Source of the DNA: Ottelia alismoides | Taxonomy: Eukaryota > Streptophyta > Magnoliopsida > Alismatales > Hydrocharitaceae | Assembly (NCBI GenBank): GCA_037367405.1 | Contig: JAZKJV010000296.1 | Location: forward strand, 806,001-870,000 | Length of the DNA stretch: 64,000 bases | Direction: 5' to 3' | Shown here: one piece after another, positions 1 to 11,953 of the stretch | How positions within the stretch are numbered: position 1 is the first letter of the stretch | How the letters are laid out: each line of letters begins with the position of its first letter | Notes under the pieces: generated by a model | Told to the model about the DNA's origin: nothing | Database searches by the model: none | Seen by the model: only the letters and a program-made list of their open reading frames with translations | Position numbers and translations under genes: made by a program

Positions 1-1125
1 TACATTACAATTGTAGTTTATTCTTTTTCTTAATTACATAAAAATATTAAAAATGAATCTGAGGGACTTCAAATAAGAAAGAAAAATCATCACGGAACTG
101 TCCATTCACATGTAGGAATCATCAGAAGGTTCATTGAAGCTTTTCCAGAACCCTCCATGTAACCTCATTGGAGCTTTCTCGAACATAGTTCAAACTTCAA
201 ACCATATGTAGGTGTCAGAATAAGTATCTATAGCAAATATGGTTCACAACGCGAAACATGGCAAAGAAGGCTCTTCGGATTAAGCTTTAGTTGTCATATG
301 TTGGGACAAGACGAGTTGGCATAGTGCTCAAAGGCAAGATTATTTAGCATGGTTTCAAGGAGAAGCGCTACTAGAAAGATGCAAGCGCAAGTCTCACGAT
401 GTCGGGATTAGGTCGGGGTAGTAATGGTGCTGCTTCGCCAAGATAGCCCAGACATGGCAGTGCTAATAACTGCAAGGACAACTGCAGCAAGCGTTGTCGA
501 CAAGGGCAGGGGTTTGGAGGGTCCTTTGGTATCACAAACATCTCGAATGAAGTGTGAGAAAGGAAACCAATCAAAGAGGGCATTAGGCTCTATTTAGGAC
601 CCATAGCTTTGATAGCATGATGAATGGAATGTACTTCGATGTTTTCATACGCCTTCTTTGTTCTCTTTGTATAGGGAGAGGACTGCAGATAAATATAGAC
701 CAATAGCCGTCCTTGGGAAAAAAAGAAATAGAAAATTAGACTTCCACAATTGACCAAACAAACCAGACTAACTCATAGGATAATAGAATAACTTACTCTC
801 AAAAATATTACATGCCGTGAGACCAGAAAGAAGTATTGCTAAAGTATACGAGGATTGTTTTTTCTTATGTGAAATGTGATCATTTCTCCTATCCTCAAAG
901 GGCGTTGTCTGACTTAAATTTTCTAAATGTTGTGTTCCAAATTAACATTTGAACAAAAGTTTGGAAAATCTTTGCACTGAAAATAGCAAATGCCGAACTA
1001 AATGGCAACTAAGTAGAACCATGACTAAATATATATGAAAAATAAACAACAACAGTGTAAAAGAGACTGCGGAGGTAAAGTTTGGTTTACATTGCATTTT
1101 CAAGGACAGTGTTTATAAATTTGAC
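1..1125. other. Intergenic, no gene recognised
   Basis: Moderately AT-rich sequence with no convincing long reading frame on either strand. The only short frame of note (371-583, minus) is leucine/proline-rich and resembles no family I know. I see no terminal repeats or tRNA-like structure. Confidence 0.5.
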
Positions 1126-1138
1126 TTGACTCTTTCAG

Positions 1139-1645
1139 CGCGATGAAGTAATTGATGGAGATGTCACTCTATAGGGCGGTTGCATCAAAGATGAGATTCA
1201 AGAGTTCTCTCGTCGAGATGAGAACATACCATTGAAGGATAAAATTGAATAGTACGGAGCTACAGTGAGACTTGGTAATGTGTATTTTGTCAGTTAGTTA
1301 TAGAGATGAGCTAAGAATGTTTAGTGCTTAGATGAAGATGCTCTGGTAGAAGTGTGGCCATAAAGGAAGGATTGCAACCTAGAGAGTATCGCAGAAAAAG
1401 TTGTGTGGCACTGATTTTAAGTAAAATAAGTGAACTCGTTTAGGGTAGTTATGGACATGTGCCATGAAGACCTTCCATTTGAAGATGCAGAAAATTATAA
1501 CAAGAGCTTTGCAGGAGGGATCCTGGAAGTCCAGAAAAATGTTGGAATGAAACTATTAACCGAAATATGGCTTTATTTGTATAAGCTTGGGGATGATTTA
1601 AATTACATCCATAACTGGACCCAGCTTAACATGGGAAAATGTTGA
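1139..1645 (+). pseudogene. Exon-like relic of an unidentified gene
   Basis: A 136-nt block at 1139-1274 is preceded by a pyrimidine tract ending in CAG and followed by GTAATG, so it looks like an internal exon. Its best frame is charged and protein-like (for example IKDEIQEFSRRDENIPLKDK) but has TAG at codons 12 and 38. A second open stretch at 1430-1645 begins MNSFRVVMDM and may be another relic exon. I cannot name the family. The two stops argue for a pseudogene. The relation between the two blocks is inference from proximity and strand. Confidence 0.3.
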
Positions 1646-2088
1646 GTGAGATTTTTATTATTATAGGTTGCAGAAACTATGTTGAACAAGTCTACAATGC
1701 ACAGGAGTCCAATTAGTCACACTATGTCATGCTGTCGAAGGTTGAGGCATCAATCATAAACATGCCTAGAGTACGTCTATAGTGGACATTAAGATACTGA
1801 ATTGGACATGTGGCGCTTCGAAAGTGGACCGAACTAAAAAGGGACCGTTAGAGGAAAAGTGTAGCACTAGTTAAAGATAATATAAGGCATCTACTTACAC
1901 ACTGTTGCAACTGTAAAATAAGACCAGAGAACTTCTAGAAGTAATCGACCGAACATGATAATGCTCATCCGTCTAATGCAGAACCGTTTGAAAGGACAGA
2001 TACGAGTAAACGACCCATCAACCACTGAGATGTTAAAAGGCTTCATTAGTTTGATTAGGCTTAGTTTGGCATATATGTTATAACACAA

Positions 2089-2219
2089 TTAAGCTTCTTG
2101 GATTTTCCTACCCAATTCAAGCTCCAGAACACCACGATATTTACAAGCTTCCATTTGAAGTACACCAAAGGGGCACACAATCGAAAGGTGTGCATTTTCT
2201 AACTCAATCGAGCATGTGT
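2089..2219 (-). pseudogene. Short gene-like open tail, unidentified
   Basis: The minus strand is open for about 43 codons with ordinary protein composition (it contains CPFGVLQMEACKYRGVLELE), ending in TAA at 2089-2091. It lies just downstream of the PITH-domain exons on the same strand but does not match the expected next segment of a PITH protein. It may be an exon of another decayed gene, or chance. I do not recognise it. Confidence 0.2.
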
Positions 2220-2313
2220 TAAACAGGAACTAAGATCCGCCTGAGAGAATTATTGGATTACATCGGGAAAGTTAAAAACTGGAGTTCCAGCAAGAGTCAG
2301 ATAAATCGATCAC

Positions 2314-2711
2314 CTTCCTCCTCGGAGCCGACGACGACGACGGAGTGCAGCTTGACCACCTGCATGAAGGGGATGTAGATCAGCAGCTGCTCGTCGCAGT
2401 CGCTCTCCAGATGCAGCCCCTCGTCATCCCTGTAACCCTAAAATACCACATCCGAAACACATCCAAGCGGCGTCAGCGCCTCGGAGATGATGCCAGAATA
2501 GGAAGCGGCGTCGGCTTCCGATCACTCGCCTGCTTGAGGGCGTTGGCGAACGGGTGGGCGGGGCTCTGGTTGAGGCACTCCACGCTTCTCCAGTCCACGA
2601 AGTCCACGAGATCGACCTGCGAGCGATGGGAGACTCGAGGTGAGATGTGGGGGCAAGAAGGGGAGTGGTACCGAGTGAGAGCACCTGATTCCGCTGGAGA
2701 GCGGCGGCCAT
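2314..2711 (-). CDS. PITH-domain protein, 5' portion (three exons)
   Basis: This is the N-terminal part of a PITH-domain protein, the family named after the proteasome-interacting C-terminal domain of thioredoxin-like TXNL1; plants have small stand-alone PITH proteins of unclear role. Inferred exons on the minus strand: 2711-2685 (MAAALQRNQ), 2616-2530 (from VDLVDFVDW through SVECLNQ to ALKQ) and 2437-2314 (from [13 protein letters not shown] through EQLLIYIPF to GSEEEG). Intron 1 (2684-2617, 68 nt) is GT-AG. Intron 2 (2529-2438) begins GCGAGT and ends TTTAG, so it would be a GC-AG intron or a mutated donor. Exon 3 ends at a good donor (AAG/GTGATC) in phase 1. All phases agree, giving about 79 residues of an expected ~170-180. 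I cannot find the C-terminal exons between 1 and 2313, so they lie outside the window or are lost. Family assignment is strong; function of this copy is uncertain. Confidence 0.75.
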
Positions 2712-2885
2712 GGCGGTGGTGGCGGGAGGAGGGAGGAAGAAGGGAGAGGCGCCGAAGCGTGTGGAAGGGAATGGACGCGAGCGACGGGCGACGGGAATAT
2801 AGGGAGGGCAGAGGGGCGGGTGGATTCGATGCTTCGTTGCAGGGGAAGTAACTCGAGTCCTCCCACGTAATTCGAAAATACGAGC
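2712..2885 (-). promoter_or_regulatory. GC-rich leader of the PITH gene
   Basis: The sequence immediately upstream of the PITH ATG is GC-rich and pyrimidine-rich on the coding strand, then turns AT-rich beyond about 2885. This fits a 5' UTR and proximal promoter of a monocot-like housekeeping gene. I see no clear TATA box. The overlapping frames read through it are best explained as a GC-rich leader rather than coding sequence. Confidence 0.35.
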
Positions 2886-2889
2886 ACAT

Positions 2890-4170
2890 TTACATGGAAA
2901 AGAAAAGGATCCTGATTCGAGAGAAAAAAAGATTTTATTTATGTGCCTTCCTCTGGTATTTGTTGATATCAGCTGTCTTTATTTATTTTGTAATAATGTC
3001 GGTGCCTTCATCAAGTATCTCTTAAAACTTTACGGATTTCTATTTTACGAGACCTAAAACTTTGTAGATTGCCTTCTTAATTTTGTATTTTTGGTAATTA
3101 TCACCTAAATCCAAAATCATAAAAATATATTTGATGGAAAAGAATAAGTTCCTACCTCTAAAAAAGAAAGGACCCCTGATTCGAGAAAAATTTATTTGTG
3201 TGCCTTCTTTGTATTTGTTGGTATCTATTGTGTCTTCGTGTATTTTGTCACAGTGCCGGTGTTTCATAAGGTTGCCTTTGTTGTTAGTCCTTGTCAATCA
3301 AATCATCAGATATAATGGTCACATGACTAAAACTCAAAAAAAAAACAATGGCATGCAAACTCTTATATAATACCTATCTTAATTATTTAAAATATTGTAA
3401 ACTCTGATAATTTATATAAAATCAACCAAAAATCGTTAAAAAAATAAATAAAGTACCCAAAAATTGCAAAATATAGTAGAATATCAGTACAATGTCAAAA
3501 ACAAATAAAAAATATTGTTGTTTACCTCCTTGAATCATTAAATGCTATTAAACATATAAAATAAATTGTGAATTCAATGTAAAGAATCAAAACAATAAAA
3601 TCAACAAAATCCAGCAACGTTTTTACATTAATTTTAGACACTATTATATCATATTTTAACTTTGAATATATATTGAGCTAATCAATAATATTGAGCTAAT
3701 TATAAAAGTTGTAAGTTCTTTGAATATTTATATTGAAATGAAATAAACAAATTAAAATACACACAAGTACAATTTTATTCAACGCTTCAAAGTATAAAAA
3801 AACCTAAAAATATCAATAGTTTTTATCATGTGTGCCCTTCTTAACTTTTGCATGTCAGTTATACCCCTCTCTTTTGTAATATCAAGTGTGCTCCTGACTT
3901 CTTATAGAATTCATAGTTCTATCCTTTCGTAAAGTCAGTTATGCTCTACTTTACCTTAATGGAAGGGTAGAATTGTGAATTCTGTAAGAAGTAAGAACAC
4001 AATTGATATTGTAAAAAGAGAGAGACGTAACTGATATTTTTGAACGTAAGAAAGGCACAAGTGATAAAACATAACTGATATTGTGGAATGTAAGAAAGGC
4101 ACAAGTGTTAAAGACCCCAAAGTCAAACTAAAATCCAATAGACAATATCATACATGCGTAAAAGGGATAA
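2890..4170. other. AT-rich intergenic DNA
   Basis: No supported gene. A diverged duplication is visible: the phrase around CTGATTCGAGA followed by TTTATTTATGTGCCTTC near 2912-2960 recurs at about 3176-3220. A second local repeat, a motif around AACTGATATT followed by GTAAGAAAGGCACAAGTG, occurs at about 4030 and 4075. Both look like simple local duplications. Confidence 0.4.
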
Positions 4171-4173
4171 AAA

Positions 4174-5756
4174 TCTTATACCTTACTAAATCTGGACTTT
4201 TTGCACAGTTGTTGACACGTGGCTTCTTCCGCTTTCCCTTCCCGTTTTTTCCTACCAACAATGACACTTGGTCCCTCGTCTCCCATTCATTCCCCCTCTC
4301 TCTCCAATACATTCGGGGGAGATGTCCACCCTTCCCACTCCCTCAAATGTCGCCCCTCTCCTTCTGTTTCCCACTCTCTTTCCTCCCTATCTTCCCACTC
4401 TCTTCTCTTTCTCTCTCTCTCTCCCATTATTTCAATGTTAGTTCTCTCTCCTTTCTACCCACTCTCTTCCCTCACTCCCATTAATTTAAAGTTATCTTTC
4501 TTGACAAACTCTGCAATTAATTCAAACTCAACTTTAACAATGAATGTGGGTAAAATCTTATATAATATTACATTATTGTACTAAAATATTTTTGTATTTA
4601 TACGTGGTGTTAAAAATCTTGAAATACAATAATGATTTGAAATAAACTTAATTTTGTAGATATAAATCTTATAATAAAGTAGGAAAATAAAATAGAAATA
4701 ATTTCAAATTGATGCTTAATCTTTTATGTAATACAAATTATTCAATAAATAAAAAATAACTTGTGAGTATGATAATGACATAATTTTACACATATCAATA
4801 TTTTATTAATAAAAAATTTAAAATAATCTTAAATTTTATAGTTATAAATACTATTTTTAAGAATGTAATAGATGCATAGCTTGTTTTTTTCTCATCTTTT
4901 GAAATCATGGTGACATATAAATAGTATAATTTATTTTAATTATATCCATCAATAGAATGAATTTGAAAATTTTCATATTATTCCTTATATATTTTATATT
5001 TATTTGTATTTCTTAAGTATATTTTGGCCATCATAGATCGATGATCAAATTCAACTTTAGCAATTAATGTGGGTAGAAGAATCCTATATATATTCCATTA
5101 TTGTACTGAAATAATTTTATAATTATATAAGGTATTAAAATATTGGAAAAAAATAATAACTAAAAATAAATTTAAAATAAACTTATGTTTGATGATATAA
5201 ATCTTATATTAAGTAAAAAAAATTAAATTTTGGAAATAATATAAATTTATATTTAATCTATTATGTAATACAAATAATTCAGTAAATAATAAAAATATAA
5301 TAGTATTATAGAAGTATCTAATATCAATAATAGCAATTTCATAAATCCAAGCATTATTGGAAACTTTGTACATACTATAATTATATCTATTTCTAACAAA
5401 ATGATAAAAAAATCAAGATTATGAATATATTTATGTAAATATTAAATAAATACAATAAAAATGAGATAAAAGATTTATAGAGAAGCTCATGTTTCTACAT
5501 ATCTATTTGTGATTTTATATTTGAATGCTTGTGATTCAATACAGACATTATTTCAAAGCAAAAAAATAATTTTAATAAAAAAATATATTTTTAAATAATA
5601 TTACCTAAAGTACAACATGTTCTTTATAATTGCTACAATGTGTTACTTTATAATTTGTCAATTAAGTCCTAATTACATTCTTATAATCTAACCTCTTAAC
5701 TTCATAGTTTACCCTAAAAACATACTCACGCCGCGAAGCGTGGGCAGACATCCTAA
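4174..5756 (+). mobile_element. Possible non-autonomous Helitron
   Basis: The right end resembles a Helitron terminus: a 16-nt hairpin (5727-5742, stem CACGC/GCGTG) lies 10 nt before CTAA (5753-5756), which fits the CTRR rule. A possible left end is TCTTATACC at 4174, preceded by A as expected for insertion between A and T. However, the base after CTAA is G rather than T, and there are no coding domains. The interior is very AT-rich with a long direct duplication. The left boundary is a guess. Confidence 0.35.
4528..5305 (+). repeat. Direct duplication of ~240 bp, ~520 bp apart
   Basis: Two diverged copies (about 4528-4762 and 5050-5305) share the order TCAACTTTA, ATGTGGG, ATTATTGTACT, AAATAAACTTA, GATATAAATCTTAT, TATGTAATACAAAT. 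They are direct repeats inside the candidate Helitron and suggest an internal tandem duplication followed by drift and indels. Confidence 0.55.
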
Positions 5757-7376
5757 GAAAAATAGAAATCAAATCATGTAAAATTTCAATTGGCCATTTA
5801 TTCCTTTATTATTTTTGAATAAAAACTATTTTCATCTCAATATTAAAAATATGTTACTATGAATGCATCTTCTTACAAATTACTCGCAATTTTTGTTTAT
5901 ATTCATTTTAAGGTTAGTCTTGCGCAAAATAAAACTAGATATGGTTGATTCTTCTATCATAGTTCCATAAAAGTATGGGTTTGTGTTTTATTGGCTTAAA
6001 ATTGTTCAATTATAATTATGTTAATCGATTATTATTTGAACTTGATTAATGATTTATTTCTCTATTTTAATAAAGTAGTGCAAGTTTTATTTTTAGATAA
6101 TTAATGTTGAGTAATTGTAATCTTATAGTAATTACAAAATTAGTTACTTATATCGAATCTCATTACTATTTGATTGGTGGTGAATATTGTTTAATATCTA
6201 ACTATATTTTGAATACATTTATATTCATATGTTAATGTTGTTAGCAAATCTTAGTGGATAAAACTGGTGTCTTCAAGGAAAGATGCTTCATTGAGCGAAT
6301 GAATTAGGAGAAAAATAGCATTTAAACGAGAAAAAAAGAGTAACTAAACGGAAAAAATACACATGATCAATTGTTTAATGACCTGATTATTTATATGCCC
6401 TATTTAAAATTGGATTTTCTACCCTGAATATGGCATGTGGCTTCATGTGCGCATTTCTCTTTTTCCGTTCTAGCATCCCGACCTCCTTTTCGAGTTGTAT
6501 TTTTCCAACATAATTTTTCATTATTATTACAAATTTATATAGCCCACTGCGAAGCGCGGGTATACTCCCCAGTACATATGAAATTGAATGCAAAACAAAC
6601 AACTAAGTATATATACCTTAATCTATATAATCTAAAAATCATGGCACATGCGAATTTCCTTCCTAAGATCAATACTCGACAATGCGAGTATAAATAAACC
6701 CAACCGAAGATCTCAGTTGTTTCTTACATAAATTCATGTCAATGTCAAGAAAACCTTTATATATAACATATAGTTAATTTATGCAATGACGCCAAAAAGT
6801 TGCACAAATCTCACACTGCTTGGCAAATGATTGGATACAACTAAAATAGCTTGACAACAAATGATGTATATGATTTCACTTAAGCTTGACACCATCACAC
6901 CATATACGAAAATCGAGGCACTCTTCTTCGCATGGATGACTCAGGATGTGAACTTGAGTGAATATATTGGTGGAATGCAACGCATTCAGATAAATTTTGG
7001 TGACAGTTCAACAACATGTACATTTAATTTATCCATGTCCAAACATTCGATAAAACTTAATCAACTAAGATAACATTAATTTATCGGTGTGTCGAATTAG
7101 TCCATAGAAATGCGCTTCCATAAAGTTTGATAGTGTATTGGTGGCTTTATTGGTCCATTGAAGTTAACTCTAACCTAGTTGGTAAAGCAGAGCTATTTAC
7201 ATAAAACTGACAATAGATGACTATTTCCGAAAGATTGGTTGAATTTGCGATCAATGTTATGTTTTTTTCACTAACATGAGAAAAAAGTTCAATGACTAAA
7301 TGGGTTGTACGAGTAAAATATAGTTAGTCATTAGCAAAGAATATTGTTCGTCTATAATCGATAATATTATAAGGAC
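5757..7376. other. AT-rich intergenic DNA with a second GC hairpin
   Basis: No gene supported. At 6542-6560 a GC-rich hairpin-like segment (CCCACTGCGAAGCGCGGG) stands out from the AT-rich surroundings and resembles the hairpin at 5727-5742 in its GCGAAGCG core. It could be a second, diverged Helitron 3' end, but the expected CTRR is not clear after it. Short frames at 6437-6697 and 6861-7073 have no recognisable similarity. Confidence 0.4.
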
Positions 7377-7497
7377 TGTAGTAGCACCCCAACCCTAGAC
7401 ATAGTCTCACATCGGAAACTTGCGAAGTGCGGATGTGGGTTATAAATGGTGGAGATTGCTACTTGACAACTAAAGCTTAAACATTTTAGGTAGTTGT
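7377..7497 (+). repeat. TRIM 5' LTR, left part
   Basis: Aligns with the first part of the intact 3' LTR at 12929-13050. Shared blocks include ACATAGTC, CACATC, GTGGGTTA, GGTGG and GCTTAA. It ends with GTTGT (7493-7497), the left TSD of Copia-1. An extra GTA near 7380 disturbs the expected start. Confidence 0.75.
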
Positions 7498-8119
7498 TGT
7501 AGGTAAAATAATAGGAGGATTAGAAAAATAATATCGGATCAATACGACGAGACGAATCAACTAGCCGAGGCGTGCAAGATGCACTGTCCTTAAGAATAGA
7601 TTCGTACCTCCCATGGAAATGCCGACGGTGCAACCGGTAGCGGTACAACTATACTCCAGGATACAACGGCGAGATCTCGACGGGCTTGTACTCGCCAACG
7701 TCTAGACCGGTTGAGCAACAAAGATCCTTCCTTCGGAATAGACCCACTCAAAAAGAGAGAAGGAGGAAGAGAGATAGAAATGTTGTGTATTGTTTTCAAC
7801 AAACGAGCCACCTTATATAGGACATGATGTCAAGATCCGTTATGAAAGAAAATTCAAAACTTTGACGGAAGGGAATTAAAATACCAACTAATTAGTGCTT
7901 TGAATAGTTCAAGCATTATGAAATAAATTTTAAAAATATTGAAAGTTTGCAATTAGAAACTCTAACGGATGTAAATGATTATTATATTAATATATTAATC
8001 AAATGTAACGCACAACTTGCAGGTTATGCAACGTAGAAAAGTTTCATGTATTATATTAATAATATGGTAATACTAATAGATAAACAAGGGTAATTACATC
8101 TCCAAAGAAACCGTAAAGT
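7498..8119 (-). repeat. Copia-1 3' LTR (start missing)
   Basis: The segment 7609-8119 aligns with 11954-12469. On the minus strand it follows the RNase H frame immediately, and the first ~197 bp of U3 found in the other LTR (12470-12666) are absent. Conversely, 7498-7608 is unique to this copy and ends ...TTTTACCTACA. A TATA-like ACCTTATATAGG lies near 7811-7822. A deletion removing the pol 3' end, the polypurine tract and the start of U3 would explain this. Confidence 0.75.
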
Positions 8120-8980
8120 CCAGATTTGAGCATAATCTCATTCCCCTCGATGTACTCTCCACTAACGTTTTGCTTAGTGGTTTAGTCAGAGGATCAGTTA
8201 AATTTAACTCTGACTTCACATAATCCATGGATATAATGCCATCACTAATGAGTTGCCTCACAATATTGTGCCTCAGACGAATATGTCTACTTTTCCCATT
8301 ATATATTTTATTTTTAGCTCTTGCTATAGTAGCTTGGCTATCACAATGGATGAATACAGATGGCGTTGGCTTCATCCAAATGGGAAGATCTGCTAAAAGG
8401 TTTCTCAACCATTCATACCTGCTTTCTCTAAGGCAATGAACTCGGATTTCATAGTAGACCGAGCAATAAAAGTTTGCTTGGTTGATTTCCAAGCAACAGC
8501 TCCTCCTGCAAGGGTAAAAATATATCCACTAGTAGATTTCAATTCATCTGAATCTGATATCCAGTTTGCATCACAATACCCCTCAAATACTGAAGGTTCT
8601 CCACAATATTTTAAGCAATATCTCATTGTCCCTTTAAGGTATTTAAGTACTCTATTGAGAGCATCCCAATGATCTCTATTGGGATTTTGAGTATACATGC
8701 TTAATCTTCCCACAACATATGCAATATCGGGTCTAGTACAATTCATTAAGTACATAAGACTTCCAATAATTTGTGCATATTTTGTCTGAAATACACTACC
8801 ACTTTTATTTTTCTTAAGCTGTGAGTTAGCATTAAAAGGAGTACATAGTGGCTTGCAGTCAAAAGAAGAAAACTTTTTCAAGATTTTTTCAATGTAGTGC
8901 TCTTGAGAAAGCAGAATAAAATTAGATTTCATCACAAGTTGTATACCTAAAATTATATTTGTTTCTCCCATATCTTTCAT
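8094..8980 (-). pseudogene. Copia-1 RT C-terminus and RNase H
   Basis: RNase H degrades RNA in the RNA:DNA hybrid during reverse transcription. The frame at 8980-8405 carries the RT tail ([37 protein letters not shown]) and RNase H motifs ([21 protein letters not shown]). It is stopped after LEKAGMNG and continues in a shifted frame at 8492-8094 with CDSQATIARAKN, RHIRLRHN and DPLTKPLSK. The last residues (FTVSLEM) are encoded by LTR sequence, because pol runs straight into the truncated LTR. Non-functional. Confidence 0.85.
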
Positions 8981-10026
8981 AAGCTAAAAATTTCTTTGTA
9001 TGATTAACAATATCTAGAGTAGTTCCAAAAATAAGCATGTCATCAACATATAAGCAAATAATGACACAATTTACACCATCAACTCTAGAATAAATACATT
9101 TATCTGCACCATTAATTTGAAAACCACTAGAAAGTAGCACTTTATCAAAAATTTTCATGCCATTGTTTAGGTGCTTGTTTCAATCCATACAAAGATTTAA
9201 CTAACTTACATACTTTATTTTCATTCCCTGAAATAATACAACCCTCAGGTTGATCCATGTAAATTTCTTCTTATAAATCACCATCTAAAAAAGCAGTTTT
9301 AACATCCATTTGATGAATCACTAATTTGTGAATGGAAGCTAAAGCAACTAAAACCCTTATAGAAGAAATTCTAGTTACAGGAGCAAAAGTATCAAAATAA
9401 TCAACATCTTTCTTTTGAGAATAACCTTTTGCCACTAATCTCGCTTTGAATTTTTCTAAAGATCCATCGGGTTTCAGCTTCCTTTTAAAAATCTACTTGC
9501 ACCTGATAGTTTTAGCACCTGGTGGTAAATCTACTAATTCCCATGTATGATTAGCCATTATAGAATCTAATTCACTGTGAATAGCTTCTTTCCAGAAGAT
9601 AGAATCAGGAGAAGAAATAGCTTCTTTATAAGATTGAGGATCATTGTCAACAAGGTATGTAAAGAAATCACGTCCAAAATCAGTTTCTTTCCTAGCTCTC
9701 TTAGACCTTTTTAATTCTTGAGCTTCATTTTCATCTATATCATTATTTATATGTATAGTTCTAGAAGGCTTTTCTAAAGGGGATTTCAAAGGAAAAATAT
9801 GCTCAAAAAAACCAGCATTTTTACTTTCAACAATAGTATTCGGTTCCATTATATTATTTTCTCTTCTAAGAACAAGAAATCGATATGCAACACTATAATG
9901 ACCAGCAGGACTATTATGAGCATAACCAATGAATAAACAATCAAAAGTTTTAGCACCCAATTTTCTTTTCTTAGGTTCAGGAACTAAAACTTTGGCTAAG
10001 CACCCCCACACTTTCAAGTATTTCAA
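8922..10026 (-). pseudogene. Copia-1 integrase C-terminus and reverse transcriptase
   Basis: The frame 10026-9493 starts in the integrase C-terminal core (KYLKVWGCLAKV, KLGAKTFDCLFIGY), passes a charged linker and enters RT (FWKEAIHSELDSIMANHTWELVDLP), stopping at a codon where copia RTs have Trp (CK*IFKRK). RT continues with LVAKGYSQ, MDVKTAFLDGDL followed by a stop, YMDQPEG and SLYGLKQAPKQWH. The last segment, 9158-8922, holds the catalytic box YVDD (about 9050-9039) in LYVDDMLIFG. A frameshift separates it from the next block. RT copied element RNA into DNA; this copy is inactive although the catalytic Asp pair remains. Confidence 0.88.
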
Positions 10027-11090
10027 GTTGGGTGTATAACCTTTCCATAGTTCATACGGTGCTTTATTGGTCCTTTTATAAGGTATTCTATTTTGTATGA
10101 AGTATGCTGAAAGAATAGCTTCTCCTCACAAACTCAAAGGAGCACCTGAGCTTATTAGCATAACATTTGTCATTTCTTTAAGAGTCCTATTTTTTCTTTC
10201 AGCCACACCATTTGATTCAGGAGAATAAGGAGGTGTGAATTCATGGATTATACCATTCTGCACACAAAAATCATTAAAGGATTTGAAATCATATTCTCCT
10301 CCCCTATCAGAACTTAGCCTTTTTATTCTTCTTGAGTTGATTTTCAATCTCAGATTTGTATCTTAGGAACATTTCAAAAGCCTTATCTTTTAAACTTAAC
10401 AAATAAACCATAATATAACGAGAAAAATCATCAATGAAAGTAATGTAAAATTTTCTCCCACCTCTAGTGATATTCCCTTTCAAATAGCCCAAATAAGTAT
10501 GAATGAGATCTAACAATTCAGATTCTCTTTTTTGTATGGAAGCACAATGCTTTTTAGTGGATTTGGAATGTACACAAATCTCACATTTTTCATTTCTAAA
10601 GGATGAGGGCAAATTCTCAATCAATCCTAATTGTTTCATTTTTTCATGTAAGAAAAGTTTAGGTGTCCTAATCTTCCATGCCAAACATTAAAAGAGTCAA
10701 TCATATATGCAGAAGAAGTAGAAGTTTTTTTATTCAGCACATCAATAACATTCAGTACAAAAAGGCCCTGATTGTTGTACCCTTTCCCAACAAAAGTTTT
10801 AGATTTAGTCATGACAAAATTGTCAGACTCAAAAGTAACTTTTACTCTATTCTTGATGAAAAGGGATACTGAAATTAAATTCACACGGATATCAGGTATA
10901 TGAAGCACATCTCGCAGTGAAAGGATTTTATTGGAAGTCAGTTTCAGCTCAATTGTTCCTCTTCCAACAACTGGAGAAGTTTGAGAATTCCCAAAATATA
11001 CTTTTTCTTATCCTTCTTTCACTGGTGTATAGGAGTTAAATACATTCCTATCACCACATATGTGACGAGTGGCGCCAGAGTCACCACCGC
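10027..11090 (-). pseudogene. Copia-1 protease and integrase
   Basis: The protease motif DSGATRH with CGD is encoded near 11085-11045. Frame 10908-10636 gives LHIPDIRVNLISVS and the zinc-binding WHGRLGHLN. Frame 10684-10307 supplies CEICVHSKSTKKH and the integrase core region FIDDFSRYIMVYLL. Frame 10347-10126 carries LSSDRGGEY and PYSPESNGVAERKNRT, containing the second Asp and the Glu of the DDE triad. At least three frame changes interrupt the region, so no active enzyme is expected. Confidence 0.87.
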
Positions 11091-11125
11091 AGCAACAATT
11101 TCCGCTTCAGTCACGATATTTGCTT

Positions 11126-11948
11126 TTAGTTGATCACCCGATTTTCTATATCTACTTGAGCAGCTTTATGACACGGTTTCCCACAAACGAAGCAATTTGC
11201 AATTTTTCTTTTAAAAGTTGGATTGTGCCTTTTTCTCTGGACAAACTTTCCACCTCCCTTTTGATTATTTCTAATGTTCTTAATCTGGGGCTTGAAAGTT
11301 TTGTTTGAGTTGCTCTCCACCACATTAGCTTTAGCTACCATTTCTTTAGCCTTTTCTGATTTTCCCTCATCTTACTTTGTTCTTTAATCCTAATATGGAT
11401 AATAACATCATCGAGGCTTATGGTCTTTCTTTTATGTTTCAAATTATTTTTATATTCTTTCCAGGGTTCAGGTAATTTTTCTATTAGGCATCCGGCTAGG
11501 AAAGAGCCAGACAATTTTATTTTTTCACTTTTTAGGTCATCAACTAAAACATGAAACTGATGGATTTGTGATGTAATATCCTTGTCTTATGTCATTTGTA
11601 GTTTAAGAAATTGCCTATTGCAAATTTTTGATTTCCTGCATCTTCTAAAATATACTTCTTCCGTAGGCTTTCCCAAATCTCAGATGCTAATTTAGATGTA
11701 TAATAGACATCAAAAAGTTCATTTGAAAGCTTGCTCAAGATAGTATGTTTACAAACTTTATTAGCATTTTCCCATGCAGAAAAATCATTTTTTGGTTTAG
11801 GTGTGCTAAGGACATAAGCCACATTATTTAGCTCTAGCAAAGTAAAAACTTTTTCTTGCCAACGTTTATAGTGGGAATTGGAAAACTGCTCAATTTTAGA
11901 TACATCGGGAAGAAGTGATTTTGAAGCAAGCATAACAGCGCCCTCCAT
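11126..11948 (-). pseudogene. Copia-1 gag (capsid and zinc knuckle)
   Basis: The gag ATG is at 11948-11946, only five bases after the shared LTR block ends. The N-terminal frame (118 codons to 11592) reads like a copia capsid (HYKRWQEKVFTLLE, SEIWESLRKKY). After disrupted sequence the zinc knuckle appears at 11341-11126 (NCFVCGKPCHKAAQ), whose last Cys is lost by an apparent one-base deletion. The ATG directly abutting the LTR is abnormal: a primer-binding site and leader should lie between them. Confidence 0.85.
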
Positions 11949-11953
11949 CTATT

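Noticed and set aside
2424..2889. Overlapping frames at the PITH locus, both strands
   Set aside because: They run through introns or the GC-rich leader. The spliced model with consistent phases and PITH motifs explains the region better.
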